From Ensifer sp. LC11 (lineage in GTDB: Bacteria > Pseudomonadota > Alphaproteobacteria > Rhizobiales > Rhizobiaceae), in NCBI RefSeq assembly GCF_001695835.1, contig NZ_MBSO01000006.1, forward strand, positions 103,224-167,223: a DNA stretch of 64,000 nucleotides. Direction: 5' to 3'. Below, piece by piece: positions 8,980-18,203 of the stretch. Both the position numbers and the translations under genes were made by a program. Position 1 is the stretch's first letter; the number at the start of each line of letters is the position of its first letter. The notes beneath the pieces were generated by a model. The model was not told the DNA's origin. It saw nothing but the letters and a program-made list of their open reading frames with translations, and did no database searches.

Positions 8980-9951
8980 TTAAGCCGAGGGGATGCCGCC
9001 GGCAAGCACGACCGAATAGGCCGCAGCGTCGATGTTGCCGCCCGAGATCACGCAGACGATGTTTCCTTTGAGATCCGGCCGTGCAATCGCGGCCGCGAGC
9101 GAGGCAGCGCCGGCACCTTCCGCCACGATCTTGGCCTTCCTGAACAAGAGCCGCATCGCCTCGGTCACGTCTGCCGGACTGACGGCAATGGCGCCGTCGA
9201 TCAATTCGCGTACGACTGGCCAAAGCTGCGGCACCAGCGACGGCGCGCCGATGCTCTTGATGAAGGACGGGCGGGTTTTCACCGTCACGATCCGCCCCGC
9301 CGCAAGGGCAGCACAAACCGGGGCGGCGCTGTCATCCTCGACCGCAAAAACGCTCACCGGTCGGGAGCCGGTCTTGACGGCACTTGCGACCCCGGCGGTT
9401 AGGCTGCCGCCGCCATAGGGGGTGAGCACCGCATCGACATCCGATAGATCCTCGATGATTTCCATACCGATCGAGCCGTTACCGGCCAACACTGCCTGAT
9501 CGGTGACAGGGTTGATCAGCAGTTCCGGCGCCTCCGGCCGGGCCGCGCCGATAATATAGTCCCACCAAATCTCTTGGCTGACGAACCGCACCTCGCCGCC
9601 AAGCTCGCGCACGCCGTCGACCTTCGTCTGCGGCGCTCCGCGATACATGTAGGCGACCATCGGTACGCCCATGAGCCGGGCGGCCCAGGCCATGCCATAG
9701 GCCATGTTACCGGAGCTGGCGACCGCCACTCCTTGCCGCAGAGCAGCCGGATCGCGCGACAAGACTGCGTTTAGCGCCGGGCGAAGCTTGAAGGCGCCGA
9801 TCGGAGACAGCGTCTCCAGTTTAAGGAAGATCTGGCGATCCGGGAAACCAAGATCGAGCCTGACCAGCGGCGTGCGGGCGACATAGGGAGCGATGCGGCC
9901 GCGAGCCTCGGCGATTTCATCCAGCGTCGGTCGGCGTGCTGCAGTTGTCAT
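8980..9951 (-). CDS. Divergent PLP-dependent threonine/serine dehydratase-like enzyme
   Basis: Fold-type II PLP enzyme of 323 residues. The lysine region reads PIGAFKLRPA where threonine dehydratases usually have SFKxRGA; the substrate loop is SSGNMAYG instead of SAGNHAQG, and the phosphate loop is GGGSL. It therefore belongs to a side branch (some members act on hydroxyamino acids, as in hydroxyectoine breakdown) and the substrate cannot be named. I chose ATG 9951 because GAGGA stands before it; an upstream ATG at 10023 would add 24 residues without homology. It is the last gene of the trpXYZ-like/kynU operon, so it probably handles an amino acid related to tryptophan use; kynureninase releases L-alanine, which this enzyme would not be expected to dehydrate. 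Confidence 0.8.
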   Translation of the reverse strand: MTTAARRPTLDEIAEARGRIAPYVARTPLVRLDLGFPDRQIFLKLETLSPIGAFKLRPALNAVLSRDPAALRQGVAVASSGNMAYGMAWAARLMGVPMVAYMYRGAPQTKVDGVRELGGEVRFVSQEIWWDYIIGAARPEAPELLINPVTDQAVLAGNGSIGMEIIEDLSDVDAVLTPYGGGSLTAGVASAVKTGSRPVSVFAVEDDSAAPVCAALAAGRIVTVKTRPSFIKSIGAPSLVPQLWPVVRELIDGAIAVSPADVTEAMRLLFRKAKIVAEGAGAASLAAAIARPDLKGNIVCVISGGNIDAAAYSVVLAGGIPSA

Positions 9952-10040
9952 AACGAAGTCCTCGTCTTCCACCTTCTGCGCAGCTGCCGGGACTGGTCTG
10001 CAGCGAGGCTGCGCAACCTTCATTGTGCGTCTCAGAGCGA

Positions 10041-10068
10041 GGCTGCGGGAGACATGCCGCCCGCAGCC
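10041..10068 (-). other. Intercistronic hairpin downstream of kynU
   Basis: GGCTGCGGG and CCCGCAGCC form a perfect 9-bp stem with a 10-base loop, just after the kynU stop and before the dehydratase. It lacks a T run; it may be a partial terminator or a mRNA processing/stability element. Confidence 0.45.
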
Positions 10069-10084
10069 TGCCGACGGTATCAGA

Positions 10085-11332
10085 TCAGGTCACGGCCGCG
10101 CGGACGGCGAAGCGCGCGTCCTGCCATGCGCCCGTGCTGAGGATCTCTTCGAGGACTTCGACCGCCCGCCAGACGTCGGCATAGCCGACATAGAGCGGCG
10201 TGAAGCCGAAGCGCATCGTCGTCGGCGCGCGGAAATCGCCGATGACGCCGCGGGCAATGAGCGCCTGCATGATCTCGTAAGCGTGCGGGTGGCTGAACGA
10301 AACCTGGCTTCCGCGTTTGGCTCCGTCGCGCGGGCTTTCAAGCTCAAGGCCATGGGCGCCGCATTTCGCCTCGACGAGCATAATGAAGAGATCGGTGAGC
10401 CGGATGCTCTTCTCACGCAGCGCCGCCATGTCGACCTCGTCCCAGACATCGAGCGCGCCCTTCAGCGCCCGCAGCGACAGGATCGGCTGGGTTCCGCAGA
10501 GGAAGCGGCGAATGCCCTCGCCCGCAGCGTAATGCTTCTCGAAGGCAAACGGGCGAGCATGGCCCCACCAGCCGGTGAGCGGCTGGCGGATATCGCCGTG
10601 GTGACGGGTCGCTGCGTAGATGAAGGCGGGCGCTCCGGGACCGCCATTCAGGTATTTGTAGGTGCAACCGACGGCGAAATCGACATTCGCACCGTCAAGA
10701 TCGACCGGCAAGGCGCCGGCCGTATGGCAGAGATCCCAGATGATCAATGCGCCATGCTCGTGCGCCTTGCGCGTCAAGGCGGCCATGTCGCGCAACTCAC
10801 CGGTCTTGTAGTTGACATGGTTGACCAGGACCACGGCGACACGGCCGTCGAACAGATCCTCGATCTCGGGTGCATCCACCCCTTCGAGCCGCAGCGAGGC
10901 GCCGGGGCGCGTCGAAACCACGCCTTCGGCCATATAGAGGTCGGTCGGGAAACTGCCGCCTTCGCTAACGATCACCGAACGGTCCGGCCGGAGCGCCATG
11001 GCAGCATGCAGCGCCTTGTAGATGTTGATCGACGTGGTATCGCAAACCACCGTCTGGCCAGCGGCCGCTCCGATCAGCCGACCCACCCGGTCGCCGAGCG
11101 CCAGCGGCATCTCGAACCAACCGGCCGTGTTCCAGCTGCGGATGAGATCCTGCCCCCATTCCTCCGTCGCCGCCTTGCGAAGCTCGTCGAAGGCAGCGGT
11201 CGAGGCGACGCCAAGCGAGTTGCCGTCGAGATAAATCAGGTTCGGCGGCAGGATGAAGCGCTCGCGCATCGGACGCAGCACGTCGGCCGCATCCATCGCC
11301 TCGATCGCTGCAAAATCAGGAACTGCACTCAT
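10085..11332 (-). CDS. kynU: Kynureninase
   Basis: PLP enzyme that cleaves L-kynurenine to anthranilate and L-alanine, 415 residues, normal length. Visible family motifs: FILPPNLIYLDGNSLG, VCDTTSINIYK, LVNHVNYKTGELRD, IIWDLCHTAGALPVDL (the aspartate that contacts the PLP pyridine nitrogen), GCTYKYLNGGPGAPAF with the Schiff-base lysine, and GWWGHARPFAF. No kynurenine 3-monooxygenase occurs in the window, so the anthranilate branch is the one served. It follows the permease gene by 15 bases in the same operon, linking uptake to cleavage. Confidence 0.97.
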   Translation of the reverse strand: MSAVPDFAAIEAMDAADVLRPMRERFILPPNLIYLDGNSLGVASTAAFDELRKAATEEWGQDLIRSWNTAGWFEMPLALGDRVGRLIGAAAGQTVVCDTTSINIYKALHAAMALRPDRSVIVSEGGSFPTDLYMAEGVVSTRPGASLRLEGVDAPEIEDLFDGRVAVVLVNHVNYKTGELRDMAALTRKAHEHGALIIWDLCHTAGALPVDLDGANVDFAVGCTYKYLNGGPGAPAFIYAATRHHGDIRQPLTGWWGHARPFAFEKHYAAGEGIRRFLCGTQPILSLRALKGALDVWDEVDMAALREKSIRLTDLFIMLVEAKCGAHGLELESPRDGAKRGSQVSFSHPHAYEIMQALIARGVIGDFRAPTTMRFGFTPLYVGYADVWRAVEVLEEILSTGAWQDARFAVRAAVT

Positions 11333-11347
11333 AAGGTTGGTCCTTGT

Positions 11348-12271
11348 CTATTCGCGAACGGTTTCGCGGGCGGGTGCCGGCCCGCGGCTTCGCTTGAGGC
11401 TCGGAAGAGCCAGCATGGCGAGAACGAACAGGCCGGTCGCAAGTTTCAGGTCCGGCGGTGGCATACCCGCCGCCAGGCAGAAGGAAACGAGCTGGTAGTA
11501 GACGATGGCGCCGACGAACGGCGCGGCGAGCTGGCGCAGCACGCTCTGCTTGCCGACGATCGCCTCGCCGATCATCAGTGCCGCAAGGCCGTTGATCAGG
11601 ATACCAAGGCCCATGTTGACATCGGCAAACCCCTGCGACTGCACCATCAGCGCGCCGCCTGCCGCCGAAAATGCACCGGCAAGCCCGACACCGCCGATGG
11701 TCGCCAGCCAGACATTGATGCCTTGCGCTTCGGCCATGTCGGGGTTGGCGCCGACCGCACGCACTGCCGTACCCTTCTCCGTCCGGAAGAAATGATAGAG
11801 CAGGAAGAAGACGACGAGGGCGATCAGCCCGGCGACGACGATCTTGCTTGCCGGGAAGCCCGGCTGCAGCCCCGGCGCCCAGTCGAAGACTGTCGGGGCG
11901 CCGAAGACCGAGAGGTTCGACCGGCCCATGATGCGCAGGTTGATCGAATAGAGCATCGTCATCATCAGGATGCCGGCAAGAAGCGTGTGGATGCGGAACC
12001 TGAGATGAATGAAGGCCGTGCAGCAGCCGGCGATGAAGCCGGCGACGAGAGCGATGGCGATCGCGGAAAGCGGCGACATGCCGGCTGCCATCAGGACGCC
12101 GCAGACACAGCCGCCGAGCGGGAACGCGCCTTCGCTGGTCAGATCCGGAAAGCTCAGCATGCGGAACGGGATCATGATCCCGAGCACGACGAAAGCGAGG
12201 ATCAGGCTCTGCGCGAGCGTGACGGGAACGAGCGAGACGAAGCTCGCGATGGTGTTTTGAAGAATATCCAT
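11348..12271 (-). CDS. TrpY/TrpXYZ-type ABC transporter permease
   Basis: Integral membrane permease of 307 residues with about eight hydrophobic segments, of the family paired with TrpX/ABC_sub_bind binding proteins. The N-terminal TLAQSLILAFVVLGIMIPFRML and the PDLTSEGAFPLGGCV region are characteristic. Neighbours on both sides (ATPase, binding protein, kynureninase) make tryptophan or kynurenine the likely cargo; the same transporter type is known for tryptophan in Gram-positive bacteria. It lies 5 bases downstream of the ATPase gene. Confidence 0.82.
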   Translation of the reverse strand: MDILQNTIASFVSLVPVTLAQSLILAFVVLGIMIPFRMLSFPDLTSEGAFPLGGCVCGVLMAAGMSPLSAIAIALVAGFIAGCCTAFIHLRFRIHTLLAGILMMTMLYSINLRIMGRSNLSVFGAPTVFDWAPGLQPGFPASKIVVAGLIALVVFFLLYHFFRTEKGTAVRAVGANPDMAEAQGINVWLATIGGVGLAGAFSAAGGALMVQSQGFADVNMGLGILINGLAALMIGEAIVGKQSVLRQLAAPFVGAIVYYQLVSFCLAAGMPPPDLKLATGLFVLAMLALPSLKRSRGPAPARETVRE

Positions 12272-12276
12272 GATCG

Positions 12277-13056
12277 TCAGCTCGCCAGGAACATGCGGTC
12301 GGTTTTGACGGAGAAATGGCCGATCAGATCAGGGACAGTCGTCTGGGCCTTGTCCTTGCCGTCGATTTCCAGGCGCACGCGTCCGGCATCGAGCATGATG
12401 ACCTTGTGGCCGAAATCCACCGCGTGCTGCATGTTGTGCGTCACCATCAGCGTCGTCAGCTTCAGGGCCTCGACCGCGCGGATCGTCGCCTGCATGACAA
12501 TATCGGCGGTGCGCGGATCAAGCGCTGCGGTGTGCTCGTCGAGCAGCAACAGCTCCGGCGAACCGCCGACCGCCATGATCAGCGACAGCGATTGCCGCTG
12601 GCCGCCTGACAGAAGCTCCACCCGCGTGTCGAGACGGTTTTCGAGGCCAAGCCCAAGCAGCGAAAGCCGGTCCTTGTAGGCGGAAAGCCGCGTCGCATTG
12701 AGCCCCCGGCGCAGGGTGCGCTTGTTGCTGCGCAGTTCGGCGAGCAACATGTTTTCCGCCACCGTCATGCTGGCGGCGGTACCGCGCATCGGGTCCTGGA
12801 AGACGCGCGCAAGCCGCGTGGCACGCTTGTGCACGGGCGTCGCCGTCACGTCGTCACCGTTGATGACGATCTGTCCGGTGTCGAGCACGAGTGCCCCGGA
12901 GATGGCGTTGAGCATGCTGCTCTTGCCGGCACCGTTCGAACCGATGACGACGCCGAATTCGCCTGTGGCGAGGCTGAGATCGAGGCCGTCGAGTGCGACC
13001 TTCTCGTCTGCCTGCCCCTTGTAGAAAACCTTGCGGGCCGATCTGATTTCCAGCAT
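12277..13056 (-). CDS. TrpZ-type ABC transporter ATPase
   Basis: ATPase of the tryptophan/kynurenine-type importer, 259 residues from ATG 13056, preceded by GGGGGAG. Walker A is GSNGAGKSS, signature LSGGQRQSLSL, Walker B LLLLDEHTAALD with the following VTHNMQ switch. DEHTAALD is the form usual for this transporter subclass. It is co-directional with the permease and binding protein and presumably energises that single-permease transporter as a homodimer. Confidence 0.87.
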   Translation of the reverse strand: MLEIRSARKVFYKGQADEKVALDGLDLSLATGEFGVVIGSNGAGKSSMLNAISGALVLDTGQIVINGDDVTATPVHKRATRLARVFQDPMRGTAASMTVAENMLLAELRSNKRTLRRGLNATRLSAYKDRLSLLGLGLENRLDTRVELLSGGQRQSLSLIMAVGGSPELLLLDEHTAALDPRTADIVMQATIRAVEALKLTTLMVTHNMQHAVDFGHKVIMLDAGRVRLEIDGKDKAQTTVPDLIGHFSVKTDRMFLAS

Positions 13057-13125
13057 TGGCTCCCCCTTCAACGTATGAAGTGACGGCGCTGCCGACGCCG
13101 TCACCTTTCGAAGATTGACTGGAGA

Positions 13126-14115
13126 TCAGTCGACGACGCAATTGCACTCGGTAGCGAGCGCTGCGGGCACTTCGATGCCGAAGGCGGCTGCCGCCTTCTT
13201 CGAGATCAGCGGTGCATGATCTTCATAGGCCGGGCGCGACGGCGCGATCGTTTTCGGGTCGGTACCTTTAAGGATCTGGGCGGCGATCCTGCCGGCATTC
13301 ATGCCGACCTGCTCGTAGTTGACGGCAAAGCTTGCCGGCACCACGCCATCACGCACGGCACCGTCGTCGGAGTTCACGATCGGGATCTGTGCCTGGCGTG
13401 CTGCCGCCGAAACGGCGCCGATGGCCGGCTGCAGCAGGTTGGATGCGGGCGTGTAGATCACGTCGGCCTTGCCGGCAAAGGAGGCGATGCGCTGCTGGAT
13501 GTCGTTGACGTTGTCGACGCCGACCTCCACGACCTCGAGCCCAGCGGCAGGAGCCGCTTCCTTGATCTTGTCGAGCAGTGCCGCGTCGTTCGCCTCACCC
13601 GGATTATAAGGGACGCCAAAACGCTTCGCGCTCGGCAGCAGCTTGTGCGTGAAGGCCATCACGGCGGCCACGTCCTGAAGGTCCGTCGCGCCGGTCATGC
13701 CGTCGTCACCCGCCTCCCAGGACGGAACGAGCTTTGCGGCAACCGGATCGGTAACGGCCGAGAAGACGACCGGAATGCCAGAACCGGCTAGCGCTTTCTT
13801 GGCGATCTGCGAGACTGGCGTCGTGATGGTATAGACCAGCTTCGGCTGTTCGGCCTGCAGCTTGGCAATCATCTGCGGGACCAGCGAGGCGTCGAAATTG
13901 GTGTGGCTCTCGGTGTAGACCACATCGGTGCCTTCGACGAAGCCGTTTTCGGCCAGCGCCTTCTTGAAGCCGGCGATCGACGCGTTCAACTGCGGATGTT
14001 CGCCGAAATTGGCGATGCCGATGCGGATCGGATCGGCGGCGGCCGTGCCTGCTCCCATGACGAGCGTACCCGCGACGACCAATCCCGAAAGCCAAGTGCT
14101 CTTAAGCCTGCTCAT
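13126..14115 (-). CDS. TrpX-type ABC transporter substrate-binding protein
   Basis: Periplasmic binding protein of the ABC_sub_bind (TrpX) family, 329 residues from ATG 14115, which has GGGAGGGATGT before it. The signal peptide ends near GTAAADP; the mature protein opens IRIGIANFGEHPQLN and has the family stretch LVYTITTPVSQIAKKAL. It is the first gene of the leftward operon that also encodes the permease, ATPase, kynureninase and dehydratase. Tryptophan or kynurenine is the likely ligand, from context. The long upstream in-frame extension to 14202 is not supported. Confidence 0.87.
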   Translation of the reverse strand: MSRLKSTWLSGLVVAGTLVMGAGTAAADPIRIGIANFGEHPQLNASIAGFKKALAENGFVEGTDVVYTESHTNFDASLVPQMIAKLQAEQPKLVYTITTPVSQIAKKALAGSGIPVVFSAVTDPVAAKLVPSWEAGDDGMTGATDLQDVAAVMAFTHKLLPSAKRFGVPYNPGEANDAALLDKIKEAAPAAGLEVVEVGVDNVNDIQQRIASFAGKADVIYTPASNLLQPAIGAVSAAARQAQIPIVNSDDGAVRDGVVPASFAVNYEQVGMNAGRIAAQILKGTDPKTIAPSRPAYEDHAPLISKKAAAAFGIEVPAALATECNCVVD

Positions 14116-14202
14116 ACATCCCTCCCAGAATTTGACGAGCGTTACCGCCCTCCTCGGCGGTGTGCGCGGATCATGGGGCCGGCCAGACGTCTTGTCAAAC
14201 AA

Positions 14203-14244
14203 TTATATATATTTTGATCTACACCGCCGAACTATATATATTTG
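14203..14244. promoter_or_regulatory. AT-rich direct repeat operator between trpX-like and gntR genes
   Basis: TATATATATTTTG (14204-14216) and TATATATATTTG (14233-14244) are near-identical direct copies 29 bases apart in an otherwise GC-rich divergent intergenic region. The placement suits binding by the neighbouring GntR protein or overlapping promoters for both directions. Binding is inferred. Confidence 0.5.
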
Positions 14245-14276
14245 TACCATCCCGACGTGGGCGGTAAGGGAACCTG

Positions 14277-15038
14277 ATGCAGGATCACCAACAGTCAACC
14301 AAAACCGAATCGGCCTACCGGTTGCTACGCCGCGATATTCTTGCGACGCGGCTGAAGCCCGGCGCGCCGATGAAGCTGAGCACGCTGCGCGAAAGCTATG
14401 GGATCGGCTGGACGCCTCTGCGTGAGGCGCTGTCCCGTCTGGAGGCGGAGGGCCTGGTCACGGCGATCAGCAATCGCGGCTTTGCCGTCGCCCCGGTTTC
14501 ACGCGGGGAACTCGACGACCTCACCCGCGCACGCCTCGCCGTCGAAATGCCGTTGTTCCTCGAATCGATCGAGAACGGCGACAGCGCCTGGGAATCCGCC
14601 GTCGTCACGGCGCATTACCGGCTGTCGCGGTGCAAGGTTTCCGTCGAGCATTTCTCGGAAAACGAGATCGACGAGTGGGACGAGAAACATGCCGCTTTCC
14701 ATGCCGCGCTGATCAGCGCCGCAAGGTCGAACTGGCTCGCGCGCTTTCAGGCGACGATTTCCGACCAGCTCCGCCGCCACCATCGTTTTTTGAGCCTGGC
14801 CCCGACGATGAGGGCTGCCGCCGGGATGAGCCAGGGCTACGAGGAAGCAGTCGCGGCTCTGCAGGACGCCATGGCGATCGAGCATCACACCGAGCTGATG
14901 GAGGCGGCACTCGATCGAAACATCGAGCGTGCCCGAGCACTGATGGCCGACCACATCGGCTTTACCGTCAATGTCTATGTCCAATCGGAAGACGGCGGCC
15001 GCGCCTTGCCTTCGGCGCCCGGGCTTGCGTCCAAATGA
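14277..15038 (+). CDS. GntR-family (FCD domain) transcriptional regulator
   Basis: 253 residues. The N-terminal winged helix shows AYRLLRRDILATRLKPGAPM and the recognition part WTPLREALSRLEAEGLV, followed by an alpha-helical FCD ligand domain with the HAAFHAALISAA stretch carrying metal-ligand-type histidines. It is divergent from the trpX-like/kynU operon across a 161-base gap with an AT-rich repeat, so it probably controls that operon and itself in response to a tryptophan catabolite such as kynurenine or anthranilate (inference). Confidence 0.87.
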   Translation: MQDHQQSTKTESAYRLLRRDILATRLKPGAPMKLSTLRESYGIGWTPLREALSRLEAEGLVTAISNRGFAVAPVSRGELDDLTRARLAVEMPLFLESIENGDSAWESAVVTAHYRLSRCKVSVEHFSENEIDEWDEKHAAFHAALISAARSNWLARFQATISDQLRRHHRFLSLAPTMRAAAGMSQGYEEAVAALQDAMAIEHHTELMEAALDRNIERARALMADHIGFTVNVYVQSEDGGRALPSAPGLASK

Positions 15039-15136
15039 CAGCCCGTGACAGCCTGTCCAAGACCTGCGAAGCTCTTTAAAAGCAAACAGGCAAGAGCCTG
15101 CCGATTTGTGGCGCAGGGTTAGAAGCGGGCGTTTGG

Positions 15137-15661
15137 ATGATGGGTGAAGGCAAATTCGACATCTCGCCGGAATGGGTGGATGGCGAGACCAAGGCGCTTG
15201 AAGCTCCAGGTGATCACCGTGCCGAGCTCCGGCTCTGGCTGCGCCTGTTGACCTGTTCAACGCTGGTTGAAAGCGAAGTCCGCCGGCGCCTGCGGGAAGA
15301 ATTCGATTCGACACTGCCGCGTTTCGACCTGATGGCCCAGCTCGAGCGCGCGCCTGACGGCATGGTGCTCGGCGAAGTCTCGAAGCGCATGATGGTCTCA
15401 CCCGGCAACATAACGGTTCTGGTGGAGCGGCTGACCGAGAGCGGCCATATCAGCCGCACGACGCTTCCAACGGATCGGCGCGTGCAGATCGTCGCACTGA
15501 CCCCCTTCGGTCGCGCCGAATTCGAGAAGATGGCGGCACGGCATGCCGACTGGATCTCCGACCTGTTTGCCGGTCTTTCGGCGAAGGAGGGCGGCGTGCT
15601 GATGGATGAGCTGGCCAAGCTCAAGCGCTCGGTCATCGCTTCGCTTGCGGGAAACACCTGA
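15137..15661 (+). CDS. MarR-family regulator of the 2-aminobenzoyl-CoA genes
   Basis: 174 residues with a MarR winged helix: PRFDLMAQLERAPDGMVLGE, SKRMMVSPGNITVLVERL, and the wing TTLPTDRRVQIVALTPFGR. Regulators of this group often control aromatic degradation and respond to the CoA-thioester intermediate. It stands directly upstream of the monooxygenase operon; a nearly perfect palindrome at 15766-15783 lies in the gap, and a related site lies at 1675-1692 in front of the ligase operon. Repression relieved by 2-aminobenzoyl-CoA is my proposal. Confidence 0.85.
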   Translation: MMGEGKFDISPEWVDGETKALEAPGDHRAELRLWLRLLTCSTLVESEVRRRLREEFDSTLPRFDLMAQLERAPDGMVLGEVSKRMMVSPGNITVLVERLTESGHISRTTLPTDRRVQIVALTPFGRAEFEKMAARHADWISDLFAGLSAKEGGVLMDELAKLKRSVIASLAGNT

Positions 15662-15765
15662 GGCGCAACGCGCCGCGCCCTCTACATTTCGTCACGCTTT
15701 GAGAAACGGCGCGCCGTCGCCGGGCCGGGCCAGCACGCGCCTGACGTAGCCGATCTCCTCAAAAC

Positions 15766-15783
15766 AATTTTAAGCTTGAAATT
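15766..15783. promoter_or_regulatory. Palindromic operator upstream of the monooxygenase operon
   Basis: AATTTTAAGCTTGAAATT is an 18-bp inverted repeat around AAGCTT, symmetrical except for one base pair of positions. It lies about 100 bases before the monooxygenase start and about 105 bases after marR. Size and symmetry fit a MarR dimer site; a 15/18 copy is found at 1675-1692. Confidence 0.65.
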
Positions 15784-15881
15784 TCTTCCGAACGAGTCCA
15801 CCCTGCCTCCAGCAGTTCGGGATGGCGACCAACGCGATCTCGACGGCGACATGCGCAGCCGGAGCTCGGGAGGAGAACGAC

Positions 15882-18203
15882 ATGCGGATCGTCTGTATCG
15901 GTGGCGGGCCGGCCGGCCTCTATTTTGCGCTGCTGATGAAGCGCCAGCACCCGGAACATCAGGTCACCGTCGTCGAGCGGAACCGCGCCTTCGACACCTT
16001 CGGCTGGGGCGTCGTCTTCTCGGACGCGACGATGCAATCGATGCGGCAGTGGGATCCGGAGACGGCCGAAGCGATCGAGATCTCCTTCAACCACTGGGAT
16101 GATATCGAGCTGGTGTTCAAGGGTCGCAAGATCCGCACGACCGGCCACGGTTTCGTCGGCATCGGCCGCAAGAAGATGCTCAACATTCTGCAGGATCGCT
16201 GCCTCGAACTCGGCGTCGAACTCCTGTTCGAGCAGGACGTCGAAAGCGACGAGCAGTTCGCCGACGCAGACCTGATCATCGCCTCCGATGGCGTTAACTC
16301 CAGGATCCGCAGCAAGTACGCGGACGTCTTCCGGCCGGACATGGTCATCCGGCCGAACCGCTATGTCTGGCTCGGCACGGATAAACGCTTCGACGCCTTC
16401 ACCTTCGACTTCCAGCGCACCGAACATGGCTGGTTCCAGGCGCATATCTACCGCTTCGATGACAACACCTCGACCTTTATCGTCGAAACGACCGACGACG
16501 TCTTTAAGGCCCATGGCCTCGACCAGATGGACCAGGAGCAGTCGATCGCGTTCTGCGAGAAGCTCTTTGCCGGAACGCTCGACGGCCACAGGTTGATGAC
16601 CAATGCGCGGCACTTACGCGGCTCAGCCTGGCTGAATTTCGGCCGGCTGATCTGCGAAAAATGGAGCCATTTCAACGGCCGCAGCCACGTCGTGCTGATG
16701 GGCGACAGCGCCCACACCGCCCATTTCGCCATCGGCTCGGGCACTAAGCTCGCGATCGACGACGCGATCGAGCTCACCCGCCAGTTCGACATTCTCGGCC
16801 ACGACAGGGCCAACATCCCCGCAGTGCTCAGCGCCTATGAAGAGGTGCGCCGGGTCGATGTCGCCCGCATCCAGAATGCCGCGCGCAACGCCATGGAATG
16901 GTTCGAAGTGGTCGGGACACGCTATGCCGATACGCTTGAGCCGGAGCAGTTCATGTATTCGATGCTGACCCGCTCGCAGCGCATCAGCCACGAAAACCTT
17001 CGGCTGCGCGACAAGGATTGGCTGGAAGGCTTCGAGCGCTGGTTCGCCGAACGCGCCGGCGTCGAGCCGGCGGCAAACGGCGCGGTCCCGCCGCCAATGT
17101 TCACGCCGTTCAAGCTGCGCGGCCTGACGCTGAAGAACCGGATCGTCGTTTCGCCGATGGCGATGTATTCGGCGACCGACGGCGTGCCGAACGATTTCCA
17201 CCTGGTGCATCTTGGCGCACGCGCCATGGGCGGCGCCGCTCTGGTTTTCCCGGAAATGACCTGTGTATCGGCCGATGCCCGCATCACGCCCGGTTGCCTG
17301 GGGCTCTGGAACGACGAGCAGGCGTTGGCTTTCAAGCGCATCGTCGATTTCGTGCACCACCAGACGCCGGCCAAGATCGGCATTCAGCTCGGCCACGCCG
17401 GGCGCAAGGGTGCGACCAGGGTGCCGTGGGAGGGGATCGACCAGCCCTTGGACGAAGGCGCTTGGCCGCTTATCTCCGCCTCGGCCCTGCCCTATCTCAA
17501 GCATTCGGACACGCCGCGCGAAATGACCCTGGCCGACATGGACCGCGTCGTCGCCGACTTCGTGCATGCCACGGAGCAGGCCCGCGACCTCGGCTTCGAC
17601 ATTCTCGAACTGCACGTGGCGCATGGCTACCTTCTGTCGAGTTTCCTGTCGCCGCTCACCAACCGGCGCACCGACGACTATGGCGGCAACCATGCGGCCC
17701 GCGCCCGCTTCCCGCTCGAGGTGTTCCATGCGGTTCGCAACGTCTGGCCCGAAGACAGGCCGATGTCCGTGCGCCTCTCGACGCATGACTGGCATGAGGG
17801 CGGCAACACGCCCGAGGATGCCGCGATCTTCGCCCGCCTGTTCAAGGAGGCCGGCGCCGACATGATCGACTGCTCGTCGGGCCAGGTGGTGAAGGAAGAA
17901 AAGCCGGTCTACGGCCGCCTGTTCCAGACGCCATTTTCCGACAAGATCCGCAACGAGATCCAGGTTGCGACCATCGCCGTCGGGGCGATTTCCGAAGCCG
18001 ACCACGCCAATTCCATCATCGCCGCCGGTCGCGCCGATCTTTGCGCCATTGCCCGCCCGCATCTGGCCGACCCATCCTTCGTCATGCATGAGGCGGCAAA
18101 GATCGGTTATGACGACCAGCCCTGGCCGAAACAGTACCACTCCGCCCGCGCGCAGTATGTGAACAACCTGGCGCGCGCCGCAACGACGGCGGGCAAGCCA
18201 TGA
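15882..18203 (+). CDS. 2-aminobenzoyl-CoA monooxygenase/reductase (anthraniloyl-CoA monooxygenase)
   Basis: Two-domain flavoenzyme of 773 residues. The N-terminal half is an FAD hydroxylase like salicylyl-CoA 5-hydroxylase, with the [14 protein letters not shown] dinucleotide motif at the start and [25 protein letters not shown] in the flavin-closing region. From about residue 406 an Old Yellow Enzyme domain begins ([20 protein letters not shown], later [12 protein letters not shown] and [16 protein letters not shown]). This architecture is that of the Azoarcus evansii enzyme, which hydroxylates and then reduces 2-aminobenzoyl-CoA to a 2-amino-5-oxocyclohexene-carboxyl-CoA. ATG 15882 is chosen because GGAGGAGAACGAC precedes it. 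It overlaps the SDR start by ATGA. Confidence 0.93.
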   Translation: MRIVCIGGGPAGLYFALLMKRQHPEHQVTVVERNRAFDTFGWGVVFSDATMQSMRQWDPETAEAIEISFNHWDDIELVFKGRKIRTTGHGFVGIGRKKMLNILQDRCLELGVELLFEQDVESDEQFADADLIIASDGVNSRIRSKYADVFRPDMVIRPNRYVWLGTDKRFDAFTFDFQRTEHGWFQAHIYRFDDNTSTFIVETTDDVFKAHGLDQMDQEQSIAFCEKLFAGTLDGHRLMTNARHLRGSAWLNFGRLICEKWSHFNGRSHVVLMGDSAHTAHFAIGSGTKLAIDDAIELTRQFDILGHDRANIPAVLSAYEEVRRVDVARIQNAARNAMEWFEVVGTRYADTLEPEQFMYSMLTRSQRISHENLRLRDKDWLEGFERWFAERAGVEPAANGAVPPPMFTPFKLRGLTLKNRIVVSPMAMYSATDGVPNDFHLVHLGARAMGGAALVFPEMTCVSADARITPGCLGLWNDEQALAFKRIVDFVHHQTPAKIGIQLGHAGRKGATRVPWEGIDQPLDEGAWPLISASALPYLKHSDTPREMTLADMDRVVADFVHATEQARDLGFDILELHVAHGYLLSSFLSPLTNRRTDDYGGNHAARARFPLEVFHAVRNVWPEDRPMSVRLSTHDWHEGGNTPEDAAIFARLFKEAGADMIDCSSGQVVKEEKPVYGRLFQTPFSDKIRNEIQVATIAVGAISEADHANSIIAAGRADLCAIARPHLADPSFVMHEAAKIGYDDQPWPKQYHSARAQYVNNLARAATTAGKP

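Noticed and set aside
9893..12679. A 928-codon open frame on the plus strand
   Set aside because: It lies antisense to dehydratase, kynU, permease and part of the ATPase gene, has an Arg/Asp/His-rich biased composition and no domain; a GC-rich shadow frame.
16623..18140. A 505-codon frame antisense to the monooxygenase
   Set aside because: Covers the coding region of a clearly recognised enzyme, no motif, no ribosome site.
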